Assembly: GCA_018287875.1 (NCBI GenBank)
Contig: JAGVVL010000001.1
Location: forward strand, 3,162,001-3,226,000
Direction of reading: 5' to 3'
Origin: Nigrospora sphaerica
Lineage: Eukaryota > Ascomycota > Sordariomycetes > Amphisphaeriales > Apiosporaceae
DNA length: 64,000 bases
The translations under genes and the position numbers were made by a program. How positions within the stretch are numbered: the first letter of the stretch is position 1; each line of letters opens with the position of its first letter. Below the pieces are notes generated by a model, which worked only from the letters and a program-made list of their open reading frames with translations, had not been told where the DNA came from and searched no databases. Below, piece after piece: positions 20,202-31,100 of this stretch.

Positions 20202-23200
20202 ATGGATGGTCTTCTGACCCAAGTCAGCCGTACCACTCGGGATCACAAACCCGACAAGCAACCAGCCTTCAGCCTGGCATCAGAGCCGGTCAAGCCTAAG
20301 GCAAACACCTCTCAGCCACACGACTTCCAAGGTTCCGGTCCCGAGGAGGCCGTGGATGTGCTCAAAAGCCAGCCGGGCTATGAGGCTTTGCTGTCTGTGC
20401 TGCATTGGACTGTGGCCGGGATCAAAGGCGAACATCCTTTCAATGTTCTCCGACCTGGACCTCAAAGCGCGCAGTTAGTGCATACTCTGGTCACGGAAAT
20501 CGTGCCCAACTATTGGACAGTACTCAAGGATGCTTCTTCAAACCAGAAGGGCGACCGTGACATTGATGTCCTGTGTGCCTGTCTGTCAACCATTACTGGA
20601 CTCAATTCCATCTTGGCATTCACCCGCGCACTGCTTCAGGAGGCAAAGAGAGATCCCAAGGGTCTAAAAGAATCACATGCCCCATACAACATGGGGTTTA
20701 TGCTGGACCTTCTTTGTTACCTTCTTCAGCCTTCAGATCGAGTGCGCGAGCTGTGGCAGACCATTCATAATACTGAGAACAGCCAGGCAAAGAGGCGAAT
20801 TCTACAACATGAGTTCACCTCTTTGCTAGCAGGTGGCAAGATCGTTTCCCTCGCTGCTGAGGCTGAAGTGGTTTTACAACAAGCCGACAAGCTGGGCAGG
20901 CCGTGCTGGGTTGCCGACGGGAAGAAATATGTTCAGTGGCTGGGTCATACCATCGTGAGCTGGTGCCAGTGTACCCCAGACGAGGGGGATGGCCAAATAT
21001 CAGTATGTGCAGGCCTGCTGTCTCGCGCCTTGAAACTGGGGCACTCTGGTCAGTGGCCCAGCAGCACCATATCCGAATGCTCAGTTGCAGCTGACTTGCT
21101 TATTAGAGGTTCTTGTTGGGCTATTGTTTGATCACTTGCTACTGTATGAGAATCGCCAGACTGTGCTCACCATACTTCTGGACGCGCTCCCTCAAACCGA
21201 CCAACGGAAACTTGTGTTTTCCATACTGAACATTCTGGCAACGAAACACCTTACTTCCAGCGATCCGGATACCTCAGCAGAGGATTACCCGACACTCTGG
21301 GCGGCGGCGGGCGCCTTGAAAGCGGTGATAGGGTCGAGCGAGACACGGAAAGCAGAGCTCGTCGCTTGGCTGACCAATGTTTCGGGGGCTGGCGTTGGGG
21401 AGTCTTGCGCTATTAGACGTGCGGCTCTCGCTACCCTGGCCCACGACAAGGAGTCAATACTCTCCGTCTTGGAGAAGACACTCGGCCTGTTCGGCGACCA
21501 GCTCTACATCCGCCACTCACCCATGCTGCAACAAGAGGGTGAGTAAATGCACAATCATGCTCTTTTGCGGGCTCAGATTTACTGATATCCCACGGTCCAG
21601 CTCATGCCCAGGTCTTGCTCCTGAGCGCCGGCTACCTCCACAGGCTGTCTCCCATCAAGCTGACGATCCTGCTCCGGTCGAGCACCTTCCTCACGAGTAT
21701 TTCAAGCCGCATAGACGCATCTCAGAATCGTGCCAAGTTTCTGGGTATGGTGGTGGGTGAGGCCCTCTCGGGGCTTGTACACACCCAAGAGAAGAGACTC
21801 GATTTCCACATGGAAGAGACCAAGACAAAGGAAGGCCTGTGGTACGAATCTTTGGTGAGCGTTGATGACCAAGTTGGACCTGTAAGCCCCCTGAAAACGC
21901 AGGAGCTGCCAGAGAAGCCACCGAGTAGTCCGAAGGCACCGATAGCCAAGCCTAGGGCACCGAAACCCCCGCCTCCCCGGCCTGCAGCTGCCAGTGGCTT
22001 CATCATCGAGGAAGTGGAGGACGAGGACGGCGACAGCGAAGAAGAGGACGAAGATCTGGTGCCCTACGCCAAACCAGACTCGGACGCCGAGGATTCGGAC
22101 GATGACCCGACTTTGATCAACCGGAACAAGCCCAAGACCCCCGTCTACATCCGGGACCTCATCGCGTATCTCCGCAACACGGAGGACTACGACCGACAGA
22201 AGCTTGCGCTCCAAACTGCCCCGTCGCTCATTCGACGCAAAGCCAACTACGGCACCGAAGTGTCTTCGCACGCCGAGGAGCTTGCCACGCTTCTCGTCGG
22301 CCTTGAAGACAAGTACGAGCTGGAGGGCTTCCACGAACAACGCCTGCAAGGCATGGTGGCCGTCGTGGTCGCCCAGCCGCAGAAGATGGGCCGGTGGTTC
22401 GCCAAGACCTTCTTTGACGGCGACTACTCGCTCTCGCAGCGGGCCTCGATTCTGGTGGTCCTAGGCCTGAGCGGACGCGAGATCGCCGGCTTCGAGACCT
22501 CCGACGACGCCGCCGCGGCGGCCTTCCCGTCCAAGCAGCTCCCCGAGGCTGTGGCCAAGCGTTACACTCTCCCCGACCCGAACCGCGCCCTGGGGGCCTT
22601 GGCCGGGGGCCTCCGGGCTCTGCCGCCGAATGCGCTGGACACCATCGCCCAGTCCCTCTCACAGGCCTTCCTCACGCCACTGGCCGCCGGCGCCGCCGAC
22701 GCCGCGTCCGGGCCTGACGTGCTCAAGCTCGCGTCCTTCACGTCGCGCTTGCAGCAGCAACCAGACGGGACGGCGGCGCCGCGGCGGCGTGGCGTGCGCG
22801 CCATCCCCAACACGACGGCCGCGCTCCTCAGCACCGCCTTCTTCTTCCCGCTGACGTCGCGCTTCCCGGGGGCCGGGGCGCGCGGCGGTGGCGGCGGCGC
22901 CGCCGCCCTCGTGGCCGACCCGCCGCTCCTGGCGCTGTACCTCAAGACGCTGGCGCTGCTCCTGCACGCGGCCGGGCCCGGCACGCTGGCGCTGCCGCAG
23001 ATGACGGCCGAGTTCTGGGACCTCCTGCTCGGCGCGCGCGCGCGCTGCGTCGGTGCCATCGGCGTTGCCGGCGCCGTGCTCTTCGGCCTCATGGCCCTGC
23101 TCGACGTCCACGAGGCCGACATGCGCGGCCTGTGCGAGCGCCACGGCCGCGAGGTCGTCGAGACGGTCGAGTGGGTCAGCGCCGTCTTCGACGCCACCCG

Positions 23201-23333
23201 CGGCGGCGACCAGGGCGGTGACGGCGAGGAGAACCAGGTCAAGATGATGGCTGCGGGCGTGCTCATACGCCTCCGCGAGGCCGTGGAGCGCTACCGCGCC
23301 CTGTTGATGGGCGATATGATTGGGTTCACGTAG
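20202..23333 (+). CDS. TEL2: Telomere length regulation protein Tel2 (TTT complex)
   Basis: HEAT-repeat scaffold of the Tel2-Tti1-Tti2 co-chaperone, which stabilises PIKK kinases such as Tor, Mec1/ATR and Tel1/ATM. Exons are 20202-21048, 21107-21538 and 21601-23333, giving 1003 residues. The first intron (58 bp) begins GTCAGT, has a CTGAC branch site at 21091-21095 and ends TTAG; joining gives ...LKLGHS|EVLVGLLFDHLL and resolves an apparent frame change. The second intron is 62 bp (GTGAGT..CCAG). The conserved Tel2 block is RIDASQNRAKFLGMVVGEALS in exon 3. After it comes an acidic serine-containing linker (EDEDGDSEEEDED), which in other species is the CK2-phosphorylated R2TP-binding region. 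The C-terminal third is Ala/Gly-rich. The start ATG was taken as the first in frame. Confidence 0.9.
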
Positions 23334-23857
23334 AGAGAGGAGACGCCGGTCCGGCCAACAGGGGGGGCACCAGAGCATTGCAGAGGAAAGGAAACAGTAT
23401 TATCATTGTGTGACGCAAATATGGTATCTCGGTCGCAGTTCGGGCTCACTCAAATATACCAGCCCGCCAGTTGCAGAAAGTTGCACCCTCGCAAATCAGA
23501 AACGCCCTCGACATCCCTCGTGCGCGTGCCGTGACAGTGTATCTAGGCGATTAGTGCCAGCACAAGTTCGCGTCGTGCCGCATGTGGCAGACAAGAGCGC
23601 AAAAAGAAAGCCATGACGCAATGGTCGGAACCAAACAAAACCACGGCCGCCGATATACCAGTGAACGGTGCGCTTTCCTCCCGGCACACTTCCGGCCCTC
23701 TTGCATGCTGTTTGCAAAAACAGGAGGAACAAAAGGAAAAGAGAAATCAATAGACGTGATCCGTAGCCCACACTCCAAGCGTAATAATCCAACAGGGCAC
23801 CCTGCTTTCCTTCTGGCCGCGCTGATTCCGTATGCCGCACTTTTCGGAGCAGCCGAC
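23334..23857. other. Convergent intergenic gap Tel2 / kinase
   Basis: 524 bp between the stop codons of two convergent genes. It presumably contains both 3' untranslated regions. Short open frames are present, but none is convincing. Confidence 0.5.
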
Positions 23858-26422
23858 TCAGAGACCCGCGTTCCCGTTCATGGAGTCATCGCCCTGAAGC
23901 ATGCCATTCCCTCCCGACATGCGCTGCCCGGCTCTGCGCGGCTCCATCGACTGGACCTGAGATCCGATCAGGGTCAGGTGCTCGCCGAGACTGCCGATGA
24001 GACGTCTCATCTCGTCGCTGACCTCCCGTGACGATGCTCGGGCTTCCATGACACTGGCCGAGGGCGGTGCAATGTAAGGCATACGCATGGTCATTGGCAG
24101 CTCGGCCGCTCCCTCTGGGCCGTGGCGGAGCAGGTACTCAGCATCGCTCTCGTTCAGGAAAGTCTGGCTCCCGTCCGATGGCACCCGCGCATTGTGCTGG
24201 AACTGGGACGGCCGCTCCGTCATGCCACTGCCCATACTTGCTAGATCTGGCACGTCGGCACCAATCTTGGATGCAACTGTTGCGTATTCCGAGTCGTCGG
24301 AGACGTAAATGGACGGCTCACGTGTGCCCATGGTCATGGGGGCGTAGATGGACGGCTCGCGCGTGCCCATGGACATCGGAGCGTAAATGGACGGTTCGCG
24401 GTTTCCCAGGGACATCGGAGCGTACACAGACGTGTGACGTTCAAGCTCAAAGGGGTTTGCTCCGCCAATATCCGAGCCTGCCATGGAGCCGACATCCGAG
24501 TTGGCCGTCGATGGGCGGGTGAGCTCGGGAAGGCCCGAATCGACCAGACCCTCGTCCAGGTCAATCAGGCTGGAGACCGACATACGGTCATTGGTAGAGC
24601 GAGGCACCTGGAGATCGTAGCCTTGCGAGGGGAGGCCCGCCGGCTCGGTGGGATGGTGCATTAAAGGCGGTCGCGAGCCAGCATCTTCCTGGTACTCGTC
24701 ATTGAAGGAGAAATGCGACATCTCTGGATTTGCGGAGGCCGGCGGGATGGCTGTGGGCCATGACCATTCCATCTCATGCCTTCCACCGTTTATCTGCTCG
24801 GGGTCGCTGAGAGGGGCGCGATTATACTGTGAGCTCGACTCACTGGCACCGGAGAAGGACCAGCTGTGATCCATTGACTGCCGCGGTCCAGGACGAGGCA
24901 CGGGGCCAGCCCTAATGGTGTCCATGTCCACAAAGGTCGAGAGGTCGGCACCGCCAAGTGATGCGTCCAGGTCGATGAGCGATTCGCGCAGCGTAGCATG
25001 AAGCGAGTCGTCTCGGAGAGGGAGATCGGACGCAGGGGGAGGAGGGGGTGGCGGTGGCATGGGAGGACGGCCATAGTAGGCCTGCGAGTTCTCGACGTAG
25101 CTGGAAATGGTGTTGGGGTCAAAGACCTTCTCCAGCGGAGCCTTCACAGCAGCCAGGGCTTGGGGAGGCGGCCGGCGGCGGCCCTTCGGCTTTGGCCGCG
25201 CTGTATCCCCGGCAGGGCCGCCCGGGAAGTCGATTTCCGAGCCGTACACGTTCCGTACTGCTTCAAAGTCTGACAGGCCGTCGTCGTTGTCATGGAGCCG
25301 CTCATCGAACGCCAGTGTTGTGCTGAAGTTCCACTCGTCTGGAGCCATGGCTGTCGACGAGAGGTCCGAGGGCCCCTGGGCACCGATCATAGGATTGAAC
25401 AGTGACTTTCGGCTTCCGCCCCTTTCCTCCCAGAGTTTGTAGGCGCGGACGAGGGAGGAGAGGGAGGAAGTCGGGTACTTGGCACTGGTATCCTTGATGT
25501 AGGGGTGTTCCTGGACCTGCTGGATTGTGGGACGCTTAGCCGGAGATTCTTCCAAGCAGAATGCCACCAGATGCTTGAGAGGCTCTGAATACTGGTCGCC
25601 TTCGAGTCGGGGGATGTGGTCTCGCAAAAAGCCACCAAACTGCGGCAGGCCAACGTTGGCCCCGACATTGGGCGGCAGCCCCGACGCAATCTCGTAGACC
25701 ATAGAACCAAAGGCCCAGATGTCGACCTCAGTTCCGTACTGGGCATTGGGATCGAAAAGTTCGGGGGCCATCCAGTGAGGGGTTCCGATAAACGTCGATC
25801 GCTTGTCAAACTTGCTCTCCATCATACCCGCAACGCCAAAATCACACAGCTGCACGCCGCCGTCTTCAGTGACGAGGACGTTGGCACACTTGATGTCGCG
25901 GTGTATGATGCCCTGTTTGTGTACCCAGAAGACAGCGACAGCCACTTCTCGTAGGATGGGAATGATCCATTTCTCCTGGAGGCCGCCTGGTGCTGTAGGC
26001 TTCATAAGTGTTGCCACGCTGCCGCCCGCACAATACTCGGTGACCATCCACATGGCATGGCCGACTGGTAGAGCCTCCAAGACGTAATTAATATTTTCAG
26101 CACCGCCTTCGCTCAAGACGCGCAAAGCATTGACCTCCTTGAGGAATTCACTGTATGTATCAGCAAGTTTCGGGTTCACTGTGTCGGACTCGTCGACGTC
26201 AATGATCTTGACAGCAACCAATTTGCCATCTTTTAGGGAGGCGGCTTTGTACACGCGACCAAAGCTGCCTTTGCCGATGAGTTCCTTTAATTGGTACCCG
26301 GGTACCGGTTTTCCAGCTTTGCGACACTCTTCCTCCACAAGGATTTGCATTTTTGCAGCATCTTGCGCAGCTTTTTGTTGGGCTGGCGTTTGCGCGAGCC
26401 GCTGGACGCTGAGACGCGACAT
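23858..26422 (-). CDS. Ste20-superfamily (GCK-like) serine/threonine kinase
   Basis: Intronless, 854 residues. The kinase domain spans about residues 43-305 and has all key motifs: glycine loop GKGSFGRVYKA, catalytic lysine in VAVKII, HRDIKCAN catalytic loop, DFG, and the Ste20-type activation/substrate segment STFIGTPHWMAPELF. The long C-terminal half is Pro/Ser-rich with a proline run (about residue 455). It also carries three tandem 13-residue units of the type EPSIYAPMSMGTR, encoded by a 39-bp DNA repeat. The kinase-first layout with a non-catalytic tail fits germinal-centre kinases, which in filamentous fungi act in septation and morphogenesis; the exact subfamily (MST-1, Don3 or Nak1 type) I cannot fix from memory. 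The gene is convergent with Tel2. Confidence 0.9.
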   Translation of the reverse strand: MSRLSVQRLAQTPAQQKAAQDAAKMQILVEEECRKAGKPVPGYQLKELIGKGSFGRVYKAASLKDGKLVAVKIIDVDESDTVNPKLADTYSEFLKEVNALRVLSEGGAENINYVLEALPVGHAMWMVTEYCAGGSVATLMKPTAPGGLQEKWIIPILREVAVAVFWVHKQGIIHRDIKCANVLVTEDGGVQLCDFGVAGMMESKFDKRSTFIGTPHWMAPELFDPNAQYGTEVDIWAFGSMVYEIASGLPPNVGANVGLPQFGGFLRDHIPRLEGDQYSEPLKHLVAFCLEESPAKRPTIQQVQEHPYIKDTSAKYPTSSLSSLVRAYKLWEERGGSRKSLFNPMIGAQGPSDLSSTAMAPDEWNFSTTLAFDERLHDNDDGLSDFEAVRNVYGSEIDFPGGPAGDTARPKPKGRRRPPPQALAAVKAPLEKVFDPNTISSYVENSQAYYGRPPMPPPPPPPPASDLPLRDDSLHATLRESLIDLDASLGGADLSTFVDMDTIRAGPVPRPGPRQSMDHSWSFSGASESSSQYNRAPLSDPEQINGGRHEMEWSWPTAIPPASANPEMSHFSFNDEYQEDAGSRPPLMHHPTEPAGLPSQGYDLQVPRSTNDRMSVSSLIDLDEGLVDSGLPELTRPSTANSDVGSMAGSDIGGANPFELERHTSVYAPMSLGNREPSIYAPMSMGTREPSIYAPMTMGTREPSIYVSDDSEYATVASKIGADVPDLASMGSGMTERPSQFQHNARVPSDGSQTFLNESDAEYLLRHGPEGAAELPMTMRMPYIAPPSASVMEARASSREVSDEMRRLIGSLGEHLTLIGSQVQSMEPRRAGQRMSGGNGMLQGDDSMNGNAGL
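24304..24420. repeat. In-frame 39-bp tandem repeat, three copies, in kinase tail
   Basis: Three consecutive 39-bp units (24304-24342, 24343-24381, 24382-24420), each starting CGTARATGGACGG on the plus strand. They encode the repeated 13-residue segment around SIYAPM in the kinase C-terminus. A degenerate partial fourth unit follows at about 24421. The unit length is a multiple of three, so copy-number change would not break the frame. Confidence 0.85.
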
Positions 26423-28106
26423 GCTGGCTGAGGATTTCTGCGAGTGCGGTCAGTATATCGTTCGTGCAAAATTTTGGTATCCTCTCCCGCAAAAAGAACT
26501 GGAAAGCACTTGTTCCGTATCCGCAGGTACAGGACCAATGGTGCTTCGGCAGGAACGGGCTGGGGCAGTAGTAGGTAATAGACAAACATCAAGGATAGCA
26601 GTCAAACAAAGAAAAGGGCTGGGAAAGGGGGATCAGGACTACAGTGCAGGGCAACTCGCCTCTGATCTGCAGGGTTCATAGTACGCGACCGGTGAATGAC
26701 AGTCGGGGTAGGCCAGTCTTCAATGAGCATGCACTCGCGCTCGAAGCGGGCAACCAGTTCGGGGATTTCAGTAAGAGAAAAGGACGATTCACCGCGGCGT
26801 GCAGTCTCCGCGATGGTCTGTTGGCATGCCAGCCTGCTTTCCTCGATGCCACTTCCACAGATAAATGGGACATTCGGCAAGGGCACCGAAGTCATAGTTC
26901 AGGACTCGGAGAAAGCGCCGGGTGTCTACTGGAGACCCGGTACAGGCAAGGGGATTTTGGCGAAGGGTTCGGTTCGGGAAAGATGATCTTCAAGCGAGGC
27001 AAATCCAAAGATGTGGTGAAAGGGTGATGGTGACGAGAAGCCTCCTAGTCTGGGAGGTCGAATGGGGGGCCTTCGAGTATGGGTAAATTCAAAGACGGAA
27101 CGGAAGAACGATTTCGTGATGAAGCCTTGCTGCCTTGGTGGGAAGGATGCTTTCGCGACGGCAACAGCCCGTGTAGAAGGACGGTGGCGTCCAAGAGGTG
27201 AAGCAGGTGGTTTATGGAGGAGGATGCAGAAGCAGATGTGCAGACATGTCGGGGAGCCATCCATCTTACCAAAGTATTCCTCAGGTATCAACAGGTACAG
27301 TGAGGTTCGGCTCAAGTGCCTCTTTTCTCCAGAGGGGCGAAGAGGGCGGTCGCCTATGGGAATCTCAAGCTGCCTGGCTGTACACAGTCCAGTGTGATAA
27401 CAGGCAACTTAGCGAACCTAACCTCCAGGGACCCGATCACACACAGGGGGCGCCTTGGAGCTCGTATCTTGGTCGGTCAATCTTCCTGGCAGCGATATTG
27501 AGCCCGGAGAACAGACAAAGTCAGTGTGCAGCTCGCAGAGCCACGTGCGAAATGCTCCAGTAAGGGCCTGGATAAGAGACTGAGCAGTGAGGAACTTGAG
27601 GATATCCAGATCTTAGGAGTTGTCGTCGGGAGTTGAGACAGGGAGCGGTTGAGGCAGGTGCATCTTCGGAAACGCTAAGGAGGCGCTAAACCTGCACTAG
27701 CGCAACGCACGGACAGTTAAATAGTCATTGCCTGATGAAACCTGAGGCTCCAGTCTTCAGGGACTCACTTGATGTACCGAAGTATCTTGGCAGGCTGTAG
27801 CAGACAAGTACTTCAGTAACTCGGAAGAGGGAGATTATTCTTCTATACGCCTTTTGCTCAGGTACCGTAAAGTAAGTGAGGCCATTCAGTAGCTACCGGA
27901 CCAGATCTGTGGTATACCTAAACCATACTGTGGCATTTTACCCCTTTCAGCGTCAGGCTGAGGGGGAACATTGAAGGAAGAACATATGAACAAAGCCAGC
28001 TCGCTTTCACTCTGAGCCAAGTCGAAGACCTGGAAGGTCGGCCGGCCTGCATACTTCCCAAGGTTATTAAACATCACATACACCTAGTCCTCCCCAAAAG
28101 CACTAA
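26423..28106. other. Intergenic: kinase upstream region and PEX1 3' side
   Basis: About 1.7 kb with no supported gene. The first part is the upstream region of the minus-strand kinase, and the last part lies downstream of PEX1. Open frames up to about 129 codons occur but show no recognisable features and overlap each other on both strands. Confidence 0.5.
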
Positions 28107-31100
28107 TTACATGAGGCTACTCCGGCCTCCCACCTCCATACTGCCTTGGCCATCGCGCATCTCGCCACTGCGTCCCACCACAAACTCGCGGTAGATACGC
28201 TCAAGTCGGCTGCGCTCCTGGGTGCTAATGCTGGCCCGCGTGTCGTCGAGGGCTTTGAATAGATGCTTCAAACCAAGAACGACTTCTCCACCTGCTGTCT
28301 CCTTGGTCTTCTCATCCTGTTTGGTATGGCCGTTGGGCATCGTTCCCGCTCCTGTCTGGGTCTGCTTCACCTTCTTCCGCGCCAACTTGATTTGTTGAAG
28401 CTTGGCGGCGATGGCTGCATTCTCTGCGAGCTCCGATGATCTGTTGAAGCCTCTGGCGGCACGCGCCCGCTCTTCAATGGCCGCTTCTTCGGCGCCGTAC
28501 CGGAACTGCACAAAGTTCCTCGACCGGCCGCTTGCACCGCCGACCTTGGCCACCGCCGACTGGCGAGATTTGCCCGAGGGTTGGAGGTCGATATCACTGA
28601 GCACGTCGTGGATGGCTTCCAGCTGTGCGTTGCTTACAAGAGCCTGCAGGTCGGCGCCACTGAAACCTTCTGTTCTCCGGGCCAGTTCTTGGAGTCCTTC
28701 CTCGGATTCCATAATCTCAGCCGAGAGCTTGACTTTGGACCCCAATGCGCGCAAAATATCCACGCGGTCCTCCTGGTCCGGGAAGTCGCATAGTAAACTT
28801 TTGTCCAGCCGGCCGGGACGTAGCAAAGCGGGATCTATAAGGTCCGGCCTTGATGTAGCAGCCAGGACGTAGACGCCACTTAGGCCCTCGGCTCCGTCCA
28901 TCTGAGTAAGCAGTTGATTCACCACGCGGTCCGTCACGCCCGTGGAGTCATGCCCTCGCTTGGGCGCGATAGAGTCGAACTCGTCGAAGAACAGCACGCA
29001 AGGCTTGGCAGCGCTGGCGCGTTCGAATAGATCCCGCACACTCTTTTCCGAAGCACCAATGTACTTGTTGAGAATCTCGGGGCCCTTGACACTGATGAAG
29101 TTGAGACCACATTCTCCAGCGACGGCGGATGCGAGCAGCGTCTTTCCACAACCAGGGAAACCGTACAGCAACAACCCGGAACGAAGTCGCAGGGGACACT
29201 GCGCGAAAATCGGGGCATACTTTGTAGGGTACTGCAGGGTTTCAAGGAGGATGCGCCTTGTTTCCTTGAGGCCGCCGATCGAGGAAAATGTGGTCGTTGA
29301 TGTTTGCAGAGTGACGTTGCGAAGGGATGCTGGCGTGAATCCCTTGAGCGCGTTGTCAAAGTCCGTACGGCTGAGTTGGATGATAGGGATAGATTTGTCG
29401 GGGTCCTCGCTCACAGAGCGTATCAATGCTTCGTTGCGGGCTCTGGAGACTAGGAGTAGAAGATCGCCGGGCATATACCCGTCCGTCTCTCCCGCCACAT
29501 CCAGGAAGTCCAGTTCCGGGTCCAGCAGGAAGCCGTCTGCTTTGGCGCGGGCTGCCGAGTTCTTCCTGCTCGACTCGCTTTGCCCGTCCATCCAAGCCCC
29601 GCCTTCTTCGCCAGCAGCGCTTCCATCCGCAGTCGTTGGTCGGCTGTGGATCGACTCCCGGCGGTCCGCGCCCGCCGAGACTGCATACTGGCCCACGACG
29701 GTTTCCATGATTTTCCTCCTGGTAGGCTTGTCTGGCGCCTTCAAATCAACCATCTCACGAACAACATGGCCGCCAATTATAACGTTGTTGAGAGAATCCT
29801 TGCCTTGGGTCGTGGCAAGCAGAACGACGCCACTGTCACGCCCGCAGTACTGGCGGACAATGGAGCATATTGTTTCGCTGATCTGCCGGCTGCGGCCGTT
29901 GTCGTTGCCGACTTGGAGTTCGGTTTCCGCTGGGCAGAGCTTGTCCAGGTCGTCGAGAATGACCAAGGCCTTGCCGCCCAACCTCGCACCCCAACTCGCA
30001 GTCATGAAGACGCGATTCAGGATTTCCTTGACCGTAGTGATTCGGCTTTCGTCATTTACCAGACTACGGCACGGAAAGTAGGTGGTATGGAAAAGATAGT
30101 CCCGCCGTAGCGCTTTGGCAAGGGAGTGTGCGACGGCCGTCTTTCCGGAGCCCAAGGCCCCTGTCAGCATCACTGAGGACATGTGGGACAGATGGGTCTT
30201 GATATTGGCCAGCAACGTGTCAATGCCGACCAAGGGGGCATCGGGAAGTGCTCCTTCGTGTGCTTCTTTCTCTTCCAGCCATGACGGGCGAGGGATGGCT
30301 GCTTGTACGTCCAGGGCAACCTGCTTATCTGAGCCCAGGAACCAGCTGACTGGTTCCTTGCTGCCGGTGACAACAGGCGGGGGACCGAGTTTGACAACCG
30401 CGCCCTCCCAACCACTGGGGCATTCCAGGCCCTCATGAGTGCCCAGAACCATGCCGTCGGTGAGAGGGCCTTGGAGTAGCCCTTTGGTGCCGCCGGCACC
30501 GCCATAGATTTGGGCAATCCGTTTGGCGGCCTCCTCTTTCTCTGATTTGGACTCCCCGCCGAACCGCAACCCATCGGGTGTTTTGGAGCTTGTGGTTGCG
30601 AAGGGATATATTTTGAGCTGTTGTACGGTACTCTTGGAGACTGGTGCAGGCGCCGGTTCGATCTTCACGACACCCCCCACCAGCCCTAAGCTTCCGAAGC
30701 TTGCACAGAGGGATGTCGAAAGGGCAATGGTTTGGCTATCGGGGGAATCATCCCAGGGCCGCAAATGGGCGACGACACTCTCGGAAGCCTTGATGCCTTC
30801 GGCATTTGCAGCAGCCTCTTGCTGTTGCTTTTGGGGGTCGATGGGCGGTTGAAGGCCGGCAGGTCTTACAATCTTGACCGAGACGTAGTTGACGCCCCTG
30901 AAGTCGTTGGAGAGCAAGAGATCTCTATCAACCCAGACGCTAGACTCCTGCAGCGCTGGCTCTTCGTCAAACCAATCGCCGCAGACACCTCGGTCGACCC
31001 CTCTGAGAAATAGGGCCGGCTTCTTCTCCTCGCGACCGCTTCGTCGCCGTACGGTGCTGGCTGTGCTCTTGCCGCTCCGTCTCGAGGTGCCGCCGACGCT

